The position numbers and the translations under genes are program-made. A stretch of DNA of 64,000 nt from contig JAJJLU010000008.1 of NCBI GenBank assembly GCA_023807065.1, forward strand, positions 1 to 64,000, written 5' to 3'. This DNA is from Isotricha intestinalis. Taxonomy: Eukaryota; Ciliophora; Litostomatea; Vestibuliferida; Isotrichidae. The number at the start of each line of letters is the position of its first letter. Position 1 is the first letter of the stretch. The notes under the pieces were generated by a model. That model ran no database searches and was not told the origin of the DNA. It saw nothing but the letters and a program-made list of their open reading frames with translations. This document shows positions 29,259 through 39,552 of the stretch, one piece after another.

Positions 29259-32200
29259 ATGATGAAAAGTAAATCAAAAACAAAAAAAGTGTTTGTAGAT
29301 ATAAAAAATGATAAAAAGCAAAATATTCCTAATTCCAAATTAAATCAAGATAATATGTTAAGACGTTTTAATTCTCATGATATTTATAATACAGTTAGAG
29401 GGACAAAAATAAAAAATAATCAAAATTCTCAAAAAAACTCTTCTAACGATAATAAAATTTTGACGATAAATTTAAACCTTAAAAATTCAGAAGAAAATAA
29501 TCAAAAGCAAAATTTTAATAAAAAAAATGAATATGGAATAAGATATTCTTCAAATTCAAAAGATAAAGAAAATTTAGGAAAAAATAAGAATAAAACAGAA
29601 TATATTAAATCAAAAAGTAATCAAAGATTTTCAACAAATAAACAAATAGAAAAAATAAATTTATATATAAATTCTGGAAGAAGAAATCAAATAGATTCAA
29701 TTAAAATATTAAATGAAGAAAGTATTCAAGAATTAGAAACAGAAGATAATTATAATTGTATAGATAATGGTAATAATGAAATGTTAAAAACAGAAGGAAA
29801 TAATAATCCAATCAATAATAATTTAGATAATGAAAATTTATATAAAAATTTTTATAGTGAACCTCAAAAAAATATAAAAGAAAATAATATTAATTCTGTT
29901 TTAAATTTAAATTTACAATTTTTAGCAAATGCAAAAAAAAATGATAAAGATTTAGTTCTTGAGTGTTTGTCGAAAAAAGGAATTAATATTAATTATCAAA
30001 ATGAAAATGGATGGAGTGCTTTGCATTTTGCTTGTGATGAAGGAAATTTAAAAATAGTTGAAATATTATTAAAAGCTCAAATTGATGTTAATTTATTAAC
30101 AAATGAAAAAAAAACTGCAATTCATTTTGCTGCTTCAAGAGGATATTTTGATATAAGTAAATTACTAATTGAAAAAAAAGCTAATTTAAATTTATGTGAT
30201 AATGAAAAAAATTTACCTGTTCATTTATGTGCTATGACAACCCATAATGAATTATTAAATTATTTATTAGAACAAAATCCGCAAAGTGCTCTTTCTAAAA
30301 ATTTATATGGGAAAACTCCTTATGATTTAGCTATTAACGATGAAAATAGGGAAATTATTCAAAAATTTATTCCTGGAAATAATAATATAAATAAATCTAA
30401 AAATTCTAATAATAATATTAATAAAAATCCAGCCAATAATTTTATGAAAGAACAATGTAGAAGGATTAAAATTCATAATACTAATTCAAAACAAATAAAT
30501 TCTTTAATGAAAACAATAAATCAAAATGGCAGAAAATCAATTCCTAAAAAAGGACCAATAACAACAAAATATTCAAAACCAAAATCAGAAAAATCACATA
30601 ACCGTGATAATAATAATAATAATATAAATTCAAATAAATATAATAAGAAAATAAATAGTAATGTTATTATGGTTTCTACTTCATCTAATTATTCAAGTGG
30701 AAATAATACAGTAGCAAATACACCATATTATAATACTACTCAAGGAAATTTTAATTATAATTCAAATAATAATTCTAAAATAAAAAAACAACCTGAAAGA
30801 GTTAAAGTTGTTTTAGAATCTCCTAAAAAAATTTCCTGTGAAATGCCACCACAAAATCAATTAAATAAAACTAGAACAAAGAGTAGATATAATAATAATA
30901 ATAATATTAATAATTCTAATAATATTCATACTAATAAATCTACTAGTAAAAACTTACATAAAGATAATTTAAATGTAAATTTAAGTAAAAATAAAAAGAA
31001 CAACAGTTCAAATAATAATAATGTTAATAATTTATCAAATTATAATTCTACAAATACAAAAAAAACTATTTCTATTTTTTCTTCTAAAATTTCTGCAACT
31101 TCAAGGAAAACTGCAAGTGGTTGTCCTGATAAAATTTCTTCTGTCAATAATTCTAATCATAATAATATTCATTCAAATTTAATAATTAATCAAAATAATA
31201 ATGATGCAAATAATAATTTAAATATTAAAAATAAAGAATTAGGAAAACATAGAACAATATCAGTTCCTCGATTTTCAAATTATCATTTAAATATTTCAAA
31301 CAATAATAATAATAATAATAATATGAATAATAATAACAGTAATAATATAAATGAAAAAGGAAGTTTAAATAAATTTAAAAGACAAGAAAAAAGACGAAAA
31401 AGTTTATCTGATTCCCGAAAGAACAAAATAGTAAAAAAAAGTACAAACCAAAAATTAAATAATTTCAATTTAATAGAAAATATAGAAATTTCATTAGAAT
31501 TTGACAACAATGAAAAATTAAATTCATTAAAAAAAGTAAATTCAAACAACAATTTAAAAATAACAAATAATATATCAATAAATCCTCAAAATAAAAACAT
31601 AGAAAAACAAAACATCAATAAATCTTCTCAAAAAACTGTATTAAATACCTTAAATCCAAATAATAAAGGTAAACCAATAATATCAACAATAATAAATTTA
31701 TCAGAAGTGAAAAATTTATCAAATGAAGAAGACATTCCAACTATAAATAATAATTCAGAAACAAACAACCATTCTTCAAACGATAATAACATATCAAATC
31801 AACTATTATTAAATACTTCAAAAACAGATTTGAAGGAAGTATCTATGTCCAACACCTCTCATGTTTCCTCCCCATCATCTTCCTCACATGAGAATGGAAA
31901 TGATATTGATAATGAGAACAATAATGAAAACGATAACAATACATCTTCATTAAACAACTCTCTCTCTTCAAATTCAACTGAAGAAAAAATAGGACCTTCT
32001 TCTTTTATTTGTATCGCTTTATTAGGTCGTGGTTCTTTCGGAGAAGTTTATTTAGTAAAACATAAGAAAACAAATGAAAAATATGCAATGAAAGTTCTTG
32101 ATAAAAATAGAATTGCTGAACAAAATATATTTAAATATGCAATGACAGAAAGAAATGTTTTAAGTATAGTTCATAATCCTTTCATTGTAAAATTAAATTA

Positions 32201-33047
32201 TGCTTTTCAAACAAATGAAAAATTATTCCTTTTACTTGATTATTGCCCAGGAGGTGATTTAGCAGAGCAATTACAATTGCAAACTCGTTTTTCAGAAGAA
32301 AAGGCCAAATTTTATTTATGTGAAGTGATATTAGCATTAGGAGAATTACATAAAAAAGATATAATATTTCGTGATTTGAAGCCAGATAATGTAGTAATAG
32401 ATAAAGAAGGACATGCAATGTTAACTGATTTTGGTTTATCAAGAGAAGGAGTTTATGATACAAAAATAGCAAAAAGTTTTTGTGGTTCAATAGCTTATTT
32501 AGCACCTGAAATGTTAAGTAGAACTGGACATGGAAAAGCAGTTGATTGGTATTTATTAGGTGTTTTATTTTATGAAATGTTAGTTGGAATTCCACCTTAT
32601 TTTACTAATAGTAAAGAACAAATTTTTAGAAATATTGAAAAAGCTGATTTAAAAATACCCAATTTTATTTCTAATAAAGCCCAAAAACTTATAAAAGCTC
32701 TTTTGAAAAAAGATCCTAATTTAAGATTAGGAAGTAAAGGTGATGTTGAAGAAATTATGAAATTTAATTATTTTAAAGATGTTGATTGGAATAAAGTTTA
32801 CAATAGAGAATTAAAACCTCCAAAAAATATTCAAGATGGAAGACAAATTAAATTATTTAAAGAACCTAAATTATTTGCTGATGATGAAGATGATGATATT
32901 CCTGATGAAAATAATGATGATAATACTAAATTTGAAGGATGGAGTTTTATTCAAGGAAATAATCAGAAATTAGAAAGTAATAATCAATGTCAAATTCATA
33001 GTCAAAGTCAAATGAATAATAATAGGAGTTATAATAAGAAGAAGTAA
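29259..33047 (+). CDS. Ankyrin-repeat protein fused to AGC-family kinase
   Basis: 1262 residues. Residues 1-220 are Asn/Lys-rich. Ankyrin repeats cover about 222-370 (GWSALHFACDEGNLKIVEIL, KTAIHFAASRGYFDISKLLI, GKTPYDLAINDENREIIQKF). A long Asn/Ser-rich spacer runs to about 905. The kinase lies at about 911-1172: GRGSFGEVYLVKH, FRDLKPDN with catalytic Asp, TDFGLSREG, and FCGSIAYLAPEM. The activation-loop form (FCGxxxYLAPE) and the C-terminal extension with a hydrophobic motif (FEGWSFIQG, about 1226-1234) place it in the AGC group near S6K/AKT/PKC; such motifs recruit PDK1. The usual Tyr of YRD is Phe. The start is the first of two adjacent ATGs. The ankyrin part probably gives targeting or substrate binding. 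Confidence 0.85.
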   Translation: MMKSKSKTKKVFVDIKNDKKQNIPNSKLNQDNMLRRFNSHDIYNTVRGTKIKNNQNSQKNSSNDNKILTINLNLKNSEENNQKQNFNKKNEYGIRYSSNSKDKENLGKNKNKTEYIKSKSNQRFSTNKQIEKINLYINSGRRNQIDSIKILNEESIQELETEDNYNCIDNGNNEMLKTEGNNNPINNNLDNENLYKNFYSEPQKNIKENNINSVLNLNLQFLANAKKNDKDLVLECLSKKGININYQNENGWSALHFACDEGNLKIVEILLKAQIDVNLLTNEKKTAIHFAASRGYFDISKLLIEKKANLNLCDNEKNLPVHLCAMTTHNELLNYLLEQNPQSALSKNLYGKTPYDLAINDENREIIQKFIPGNNNINKSKNSNNNINKNPANNFMKEQCRRIKIHNTNSKQINSLMKTINQNGRKSIPKKGPITTKYSKPKSEKSHNRDNNNNNINSNKYNKKINSNVIMVSTSSNYSSGNNTVANTPYYNTTQGNFNYNSNNNSKIKKQPERVKVVLESPKKISCEMPPQNQLNKTRTKSRYNNNNNINNSNNIHTNKSTSKNLHKDNLNVNLSKNKKNNSSNNNNVNNLSNYNSTNTKKTISIFSSKISATSRKTASGCPDKISSVNNSNHNNIHSNLIINQNNNDANNNLNIKNKELGKHRTISVPRFSNYHLNISNNNNNNNNMNNNNSNNINEKGSLNKFKRQEKRRKSLSDSRKNKIVKKSTNQKLNNFNLIENIEISLEFDNNEKLNSLKKVNSNNNLKITNNISINPQNKNIEKQNINKSSQKTVLNTLNPNNKGKPIISTIINLSEVKNLSNEEDIPTINNNSETNNHSSNDNNISNQLLLNTSKTDLKEVSMSNTSHVSSPSSSSHENGNDIDNENNNENDNNTSSLNNSLSSNSTEEKIGPSSFICIALLGRGSFGEVYLVKHKKTNEKYAMKVLDKNRIAEQNIFKYAMTERNVLSIVHNPFIVKLNYAFQTNEKLFLLLDYCPGGDLAEQLQLQTRFSEEKAKFYLCEVILALGELHKKDIIFRDLKPDNVVIDKEGHAMLTDFGLSREGVYDTKIAKSFCGSIAYLAPEMLSRTGHGKAVDWYLLGVLFYEMLVGIPPYFTNSKEQIFRNIEKADLKIPNFISNKAQKLIKALLKKDPNLRLGSKGDVEEIMKFNYFKDVDWNKVYNRELKPPKNIQDGRQIKLFKEPKLFADDEDDDIPDENNDDNTKFEGWSFIQGNNQKLESNNQCQIHSQSQMNNNRSYNKKK

Positions 33048-33280
33048 ATTTCTTTTTTTTTTTTTGTTTTTTTTTGGTTTGGATTTTTTAAGTTATAAAA
33101 AATTTTTTTTTGTTTTTTGTTTGAAGAGATTCTATTGTTAAAAAAGGAGATTTTTAGGTAATTTTGTTTTTTTTTTTGTTGTTTATATATATATTTTTTA
33201 ATTAAAATAATATTTATAGTTTTGATTTTTTTGTTTTTTAATTATCAATAAAAAATGAAAATCATAAATTAAAATAAAAA

Positions 33281-36200
33281 TTATTGTGATATTACAAAAC
33301 TTTTTTTTTTATAAACAATAGCATAAACATCTTCGAATTTAATTTCTTTATTTATATCTTCAATAATAAAACAAGCAGAATCATTAAAAAGATGCCATTT
33401 ATTTGATAAAGGATGTTTACAATAAACATTGTAATGACCTGTAATGTTGTTTCCAGTGAAATTTAAAACAGAAATTAATTCATATATATTATCTTCTGAT
33501 TTTCTTTTAGAATATTTTGTTAAATCTAAATCTTCATTTATTGGAAATTTAATAGGGATTTTGTGTAAATAACCGCTTATTTTTTTTTCAAAATAGATTA
33601 TCAGTATTTTTGGTAAATAATAAATATCTAATTGTTTAATAGCATAAACATTTTTTGCACATTTTTCACAATAAAAGGAATTCTTATAATCATATTTTTC
33701 ATAATCTATATAATCATTAAGTAATTCATTTAAACTATTCATATTATTTATTATTGTTTCTTCAGTTTGAATATCTTGGTTTAAACTATTTTTTTTTTCA
33801 ATTTCTAAATAAGGATCTAATGTTTCAATTTTATTTGCATTAATTTTTGTTTCTATTTTTTTTAATTTTGATAATTGAGACTTAAACCATATAATATAAA
33901 TTATATAATTTTTAAATTCATAACCTTCACCTTTGTCATTATTATTTTTAATTTTATTTGAATAATTTATAAAAAGTTCATTTGAATATGGAATAGGAAT
34001 ATAAAAAGAATTATTTTCTTCCAAATTTTTATTTTTTAAACAAAAACATAATATAAATGGATAAGGGTTTTCATTTTCAAAATTAGGGTTTTTCAGATTT
34101 AATTCTAAATTATGTTTAGAAAATTCTTTTGTTGAAATATCTTCACTCCAATCTTTTAAAGAATATTTTTCTTTCTTAAAATTTTTATTCTCTTTAATTT
34201 CACTATCAATAGTTTTATAATAATTGAAAATATTTTGATATAAGACTTCTAAGTTTTCCAATTGAGAAAATTTAAATAATCCTGGAAATTTTAAAAATTC
34301 TTTTGTATTTGATTCATTAACAACAATATTAATTGCATTTAAGAAATAATAATCATATATATTTTGACTATTGAATTCAAAATTCGAACTTTGTTCAAAA
34401 GATGAATTTTCATTAGAAAAATGTGGGTTTGATTTTTTTGAATCTTCATATTCTATATTAATTTCTTCTGAATATATTGTTCCGTACGATTCGATTTGAA
34501 TATTATTAAAAATTTTTAAAAAATTATCTGGTTCAATATTTTTCTTTATTACTTTTAAATCTAATTTTTTATCTTCTATTTGAATATAATATATTTCTAA
34601 ATTAATTGGATTACTGAATAATTGACAGAGAAAATTAGTTTCTTCTGGAATTGATACAATTTTGGTTTTATTTTTTGATAAAATTATTGGTTTGAAATTA
34701 TCATCTTTTATTATCTCATAAATAATTTTTGATAAATCTCCAATGTTAAAATTAGCATAAATTTTTTTTTGAATTGGAATATTTATTTCAAAAGAATTAT
34801 TACTTAAATTATAAGGAATTATTCTACATTTACAAAAATACAATTGATTTTTTCCCGGGAAATTTATTTTTTTATTTAATTTTTTCTTATTATTATTCTT
34901 TAAATTTTTAATCTCTTCTTTTGAAGGTTTATTTGGATTAATAAAAACAGGTAAAGTTAAAACATTAAAAATTTCAAAAATATGTTCAACATTATAACAT
35001 TCATAACATGTAATTTCAGAATGGTTCATTCCATAAAACATTTTTGAAATAAATGAATCATTATAATTTTCAAATATTTTCCATTTATATTCGAATATTT
35101 CTTCTAAACTATTTTTTCCATCTAAAAGAGTTGATAATTCTTTTCTTTTTGCTTGATTTAAATCTTCATGAAGAATATCAATAAAATAAATAAAAAATTC
35201 AAGTGCATCATGCTGTTCATAACCTTTATATAACACATTATTTTTAGATATTTCTTCTAATAAATTAATCATTATTTGTTTTATATTAGGTTCTTTTTCT
35301 TGATCATAATAATATGCTTCATATTTTTTTTTATTCATTTCAAAATTTTGAATTATTACATCTTTAAAAGTCCATAGAGTATTTATTACTTTTCCAAATT
35401 TTAAAACTATTATTCCATTTGAACCCATGTTATTTTCTTTGTTTATATAATTCTTATATTCTTCTGTTAAAAAAAAATGTGATAATTGATATATTTGACT
35501 TAATATTTGTATTACACTGTTTAAATAACATGTATTTCCTAAATTTGGTAAACCTACATTTCCAGAAAAAGTTTTATTTTCTTTTTTTTTTGGTTTTTTA
35601 ATTTGAATCAAAATTGGATTTTTTTGTAATTCAGTAAAATTTATTTTAAAAAAATTCGATTGTGGAATATCTTTAAAATTTTTATTAATCTTTTCCAATG
35701 ATACTTTTTTCTCATTTATATAATGATAATTAAAATTTTCTGTTTTAAAATATTTTGTTAAAAATGAAATAAACATTTTTTCTGTTAATTTTTCATACAT
35801 TAAATATTTTATATTAAAATTATATGTTTCTTCATAATATATTAAAGTTTTATGAGCTTTACTTTTTTTAATATCTTGAGAAAATGAATATTTGGTTTTC
35901 AATAAATTATATGCTTCTTCTGGTATCTCATCATAATAATCTTCACAAAAAAATAAATCTTCTTTTATCTGATTATTTATATTTTTTGATTTATTATCTT
36001 CTTGTTCAATATACAAATATTTTTTTTTTTTATTTTGAATATTATTTATAATATTTTTTGTAATTTCATCTATATTTTTAACTTCAGGGTTTACATTAAT
36101 ACAATTTTCATTTATAATATTATTAATTGTCTCATAATCTATATTATTTTTCCAGTTTCTGAACCATTCTTTATTAATTAAATAAATATTTTCTTTTTCA

Positions 36201-36319
36201 TTTGAAAATTTTATTAAAAGAAATAATTTAATTCTAAATTCAATATTTTTTTTTTTGGTAGGTTTTTTTATTATTTGAAATAAATCGAAATCACCTTCTC
36301 TTTCTGATTGAGAATTCAT
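33281..36319 (-). CDS. Ubiquitin-specific protease (USP), USP4/11/15-like
   Basis: 1012 residues. The cysteine box VGLPNLGNTCYLNSVIQIL places the nucleophile at C264. The histidine box near the C-terminus, GHYNVYCKHPLSNKWHLFND, gives H962 and the acid D980. The two Cys pairs CYEC (about 437) and CEKC (about 890) form the zinc ribbon typical of the fingers subdomain. The N-terminus has YLINKEWFRNWKNNI (46-60), which matches the start of a DUSP domain, as in USP4/11/15. The catalytic core carries a large insertion (about 480-790), as in that subgroup. It removes ubiquitin from proteins; the substrate is unknown. All catalytic residues are present, so it should be active. Confidence 0.9.
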   Translation of the reverse strand: MNSQSEREGDFDLFQIIKKPTKKKNIEFRIKLFLLIKFSNEKENIYLINKEWFRNWKNNIDYETINNIINENCINVNPEVKNIDEITKNIINNIQNKKKKYLYIEQEDNKSKNINNQIKEDLFFCEDYYDEIPEEAYNLLKTKYSFSQDIKKSKAHKTLIYYEETYNFNIKYLMYEKLTEKMFISFLTKYFKTENFNYHYINEKKVSLEKINKNFKDIPQSNFFKINFTELQKNPILIQIKKPKKKENKTFSGNVGLPNLGNTCYLNSVIQILSQIYQLSHFFLTEEYKNYINKENNMGSNGIIVLKFGKVINTLWTFKDVIIQNFEMNKKKYEAYYYDQEKEPNIKQIMINLLEEISKNNVLYKGYEQHDALEFFIYFIDILHEDLNQAKRKELSTLLDGKNSLEEIFEYKWKIFENYNDSFISKMFYGMNHSEITCYECYNVEHIFEIFNVLTLPVFINPNKPSKEEIKNLKNNNKKKLNKKINFPGKNQLYFCKCRIIPYNLSNNSFEINIPIQKKIYANFNIGDLSKIIYEIIKDDNFKPIILSKNKTKIVSIPEETNFLCQLFSNPINLEIYYIQIEDKKLDLKVIKKNIEPDNFLKIFNNIQIESYGTIYSEEINIEYEDSKKSNPHFSNENSSFEQSSNFEFNSQNIYDYYFLNAINIVVNESNTKEFLKFPGLFKFSQLENLEVLYQNIFNYYKTIDSEIKENKNFKKEKYSLKDWSEDISTKEFSKHNLELNLKNPNFENENPYPFILCFCLKNKNLEENNSFYIPIPYSNELFINYSNKIKNNNDKGEGYEFKNYIIYIIWFKSQLSKLKKIETKINANKIETLDPYLEIEKKNSLNQDIQTEETIINNMNSLNELLNDYIDYEKYDYKNSFYCEKCAKNVYAIKQLDIYYLPKILIIYFEKKISGYLHKIPIKFPINEDLDLTKYSKRKSEDNIYELISVLNFTGNNITGHYNVYCKHPLSNKWHLFNDSACFIIEDINKEIKFEDVYAIVYKKKSFVISQ

Positions 36320-36866
36320 TATTTATTTATTTTTTTTAATTAATTAATTATAATAATAAATTTCTTTAATAAAAATAAAAATATTATATTCATATTTTTT
36401 GAACCATCCTATAATATATTTCTTAATAGTTTTAATATAATTTATTTATATAAATTAGAATGAATGACTCTTTAGTTCCTTTAATAGGTGAATACAATTT
36501 TAAATTTTAATTATTTTTATTTAAATATTTTATAATAAAAAGAATGATATTGATTAAATTATCATTCATTTAGTTACATAATTATAGAAATTATATTTGA
36601 AATTGAATCTTTATTAATAGTACAAATCACAATAAAATAATTAAAATTCATATATCTCAAATTTAAAAAAAATTTATGTCCAAATTAAAATTAAAAAGCA
36701 TAATAACATATAATTTTTTCGTATCAATTATCCCATAAATAAAATCTAAGTCAATTATTTTATAATTTATATATTAGTATAAAGACATCTGAAAAATTTA
36801 GTTTATAAATGAAAATTTAATATAATTACTAAATACAAAAAACATATTTTATTACAAATATATATT
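36320..36866. other. Intergenic, AT-rich, no gene seen
   Basis: About 550 bases between the USP gene start and the 3' end of the next minus-strand gene. It should contain the USP promoter. All frames are broken by stops, and no RNA-like GC patch or repeat was found. Confidence 0.5.
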
Positions 36867-38081
36867 TTAATTTATTTGATCTTCACTTATATCTGATTCT
36901 TCATTTTTAAAAAAATGTTTATTTTTCTTTTTCTTTTTGATTACTTTATAAAACTTTACTTTAGGTAAAGAAAAAGATTTATAATTAAAACCATCACTTG
37001 AAGTTTTTAACATAATTTCACATTTTTTATTAAGAGAATTGATTGATTCAACAATATCTTTTTCTTTTTTTTCAACCCTCGAAATAAATTTTTTATTAAG
37101 AGAAATTTTTTGATAAGTAAAATTCCTTAAATATTTAAACTTTTTTTCTAATTTTTTAAGTGCATCTTTTGAAAAACTATCTCCAATAGTATTAATAAGA
37201 TTAACTTGATAATTTATTAAATTAAATTTATCTTTTGATTTTTTTGCTTTTTCTATTCTTTCAATAAATTGAGGAGATATTTTATAAATATTATTTAAAA
37301 TTCTTTGATCTTCACTTAAACTAATTTTATGAAAAGAAGAAGTTGTTTTTGAATTCATACCTAAAAAATAATTTCTAGATTTATTTTTATTTTTTTGATT
37401 TTCTTTATTATCATCTTTATTTTTATTAACTATATTATATTGATCAAATATTTTATCCTCTTCTTGAATTTCAAGTGGATTAATCTTTTTTTCTGTTTTA
37501 ACATATTTATTGATTTGAATTAAAGAATGTCTAGAATTAAAAATTGAATTAAACTTTCTTGGAGTAGTTAATTCTTTTCTAAAAGAATTTAATTTATTTC
37601 CAGATAATTTTATATTTGTATTTGTTCTTAATAGTCCTTGAGGTTGTTTATTCATTCCAAATCTATTTGGACTGCTTGATATTATAGAAGAACTTTTTCT
37701 AAAAAATATTTGATTATTAAAATCTAATTCATTTTCTTTATTTGTGTTATTCAAATTTTCATTTTTTAAATTATTTATACTTGAGTTTTCAATTTTAATT
37801 GGTTTTATTGAAATTTGTTTTGATGATAAATTATTGTTTATTTTATCTTTATTTATTGCTTCTGTGATTAAAGTATTGGTTAAATTTTTTGAACTTTTAT
37901 TTATATTTAAACTTCCTATTATTGTGTTTCTTTTTGGCTTGTTTTTAATTTCTAATGTATATAATTTTTCTAATTTTTTTATTGCATCTATTCTTTGTAA
38001 TATTATAGTTTTTCTTTTTTCTAAATAATTACTATTTTTTACTTCTATTAGACTGTGATTTTTTAGTTTGTCTAATTCCAT
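36867..38081 (-). CDS. Basic orphan protein
   Basis: 404 residues, Lys/Asn/Ser-rich, with no signal peptide or membrane helix. The first 40 residues are helical (RKTIILQRIDAIKKLEKLYT). The region 260-350 also looks helical and ordered (SEDQRILNNIYKISPQFIER, FSKDALKKLEKKFKYLRNF), and the C-terminus holds a basic run KVIKKKKKNKHF followed by an acidic end. No known domain is recognised. It is divergent from the HEXIM-like gene, with 188 bases between the starts. Confidence 0.55.
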   Translation of the reverse strand: MELDKLKNHSLIEVKNSNYLEKRKTIILQRIDAIKKLEKLYTLEIKNKPKRNTIIGSLNINKSSKNLTNTLITEAINKDKINNNLSSKQISIKPIKIENSSINNLKNENLNNTNKENELDFNNQIFFRKSSSIISSSPNRFGMNKQPQGLLRTNTNIKLSGNKLNSFRKELTTPRKFNSIFNSRHSLIQINKYVKTEKKINPLEIQEEDKIFDQYNIVNKNKDDNKENQKNKNKSRNYFLGMNSKTTSSFHKISLSEDQRILNNIYKISPQFIERIEKAKKSKDKFNLINYQVNLINTIGDSFSKDALKKLEKKFKYLRNFTYQKISLNKKFISRVEKKEKDIVESINSLNKKCEIMLKTSSDGFNYKSFSLPKVKFYKVIKKKKKNKHFFKNEESDISEDQIN

Positions 38082-38269
38082 TTTTAATTTAAAAATTTAT
38101 GAAAATTATTTATAAATTTGAAATTTTTATTCAATATTATCTTTTAAAAATTAATTTTAATTTAAAAGTGAAAAAATTTTTAAAAAATAAGCAATTGTTT
38201 ATTATTATCTTTTTTTTATAACAATAAATGATAATATATTCAAAAATAAAGTATTAATTTATATAAAAA

Positions 38270-38566
38270 ATGAAAAGTAAGTTTTATTTTCATAAATTTC
38301 AAAATAATAAGGTTTTTAAAAATATATATCAGAGAAGAAGACCTGGTTTTTATAGACCATATAGAAGATATAAAAAATATATTACATATTATCCAAGATT
38401 TTATAAAAAAAATGATTTAACTTATGCTCCAAGAAATACATCTCAATTTCTAATTAAACAACATGAAAAAGATTGTTTAAAGGAAGTTATTGATTCAGAT
38501 GATGAAAATTTTATTTATCCAAATTTATTAGATAATAATATTGACCATTTGCATTTTAATGAATAA
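38270..38566 (+). CDS. Small Arg-rich protein with HEXIM-like motif
   Basis: 98 residues. An Arg/Tyr-rich block sits at 19-46 (IYQRRRPGFYRPYRRYKKYI), followed by APRNTSQFLI at 53-62 and an acidic patch (DSDDEN, 75-80). In animal HEXIM proteins an RRRP-type Arg-rich motif that binds 7SK RNA is followed by APYNTTQFLM, which inhibits P-TEFb, and then by acidic residues. The same order is seen here in a much shorter spacing, with R in place of the Tyr of PYNT. This suggests a minimal regulator of Cdk9/cyclin T, but it is inference from about 14 residues. There is no coiled-coil dimerisation domain. The gene is too small to say more. Confidence 0.45.
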   Translation: MKSKFYFHKFQNNKVFKNIYQRRRPGFYRPYRRYKKYITYYPRFYKKNDLTYAPRNTSQFLIKQHEKDCLKEVIDSDDENFIYPNLLDNNIDHLHFNE

Positions 38567-39552
38567 ATTTTTTATATTTTCTATCATTACAATATATTTT
38601 TATAAATAAAAAAATGAAATAAATTTAATAAACTTTATTAAATATATATTAAAAAAGTCTTATAATTTTTTTAAAAATTTGGCCGTTTTCGGTTTACATA
38701 TTTTTTTTCCTTCCTTATTTTTACACTTTATTATAATAATATGTCGGTTGATTTCTTTTGTTTTTTTTTTTTTTTTAATTTAATTTTTTTACCATAATTT
38801 ATATATTATCCTTAGTTGTATATATATTTCTCTTATTTTTTTGAGGAATTAATTAAAATGATTTTCTTTTTAAATTAGGTTCATTGTTTTCTTGACTATT
38901 ATTTAGAGTAATTTTTTTAATTAATTTCATTGTTTATTATTCTTTTTTTGGAATAATTATTTGTTTTTCAAATAAATTAATATGATAATCATTTTAATTT
39001 TTATATAATTATTTTTTGCAATTAAATTTTCTAATTGATATTTAATAAATTGTTGTAATATTATTTTTTTGTTTTTTGTTCTGCTGAGCTTGTGAATAAT
39101 AAAATAATAGATTATCTTTTAATGGGAATCAAATAAATTTTAATTTTAAATCCTTCTATACAATTAAATTAACGATAACATCAAATTCAATATTTATTTT
39201 AATTGATATAAAAAAAAAATAAAAATCTTTAAATAAGTTTAATTTCCTAATCTAATTTTCTAAAAAGAAGAAAAAAATTTTTTTTTACAGAATTTTTTAT
39301 AGAATATTTTAAAGTTATTTAAGGCAGATAATGTAAGTGAATATTCCCCAGAAGATGTTATATTAATTGATTTAATTATTAAAAAACAATTGTATTTAAT
39401 TATTCAGTAAATTATTCTCCTTTTTTTTGGATTTAATTTTTATACAATTGTAAATAATATTATAAGATATTAAATATAATTTTCTCATAAAAATAAATTT
39501 TTGTCATTAAAATAATAATTATAAATGATTAATTTACATATTTATTGTTTAA
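38567..39552. other. Largest gene-poor gap, with possible exon remnant
   Basis: Nearly 1 kb separates two convergent genes, the longest gap outside the pseudogene areas. Most is T-rich with no frame. Near 39290 a run of T followed by ACAG resembles a 3' splice site. It is followed by a short open stretch on the plus strand (about 39310-39410) reading KADNVSEYSPEDVILIDLII before a TAA. This could be an exon of a small gene or a relic. I found no matching upstream exon. Confidence 0.35.

Noticed and set aside
38640..39552. A tRNA or small nuclear RNA gene in the largest gap
   Set aside because: The few GC-containing patches (near 38685 and 39330) show no cloverleaf or box signals.
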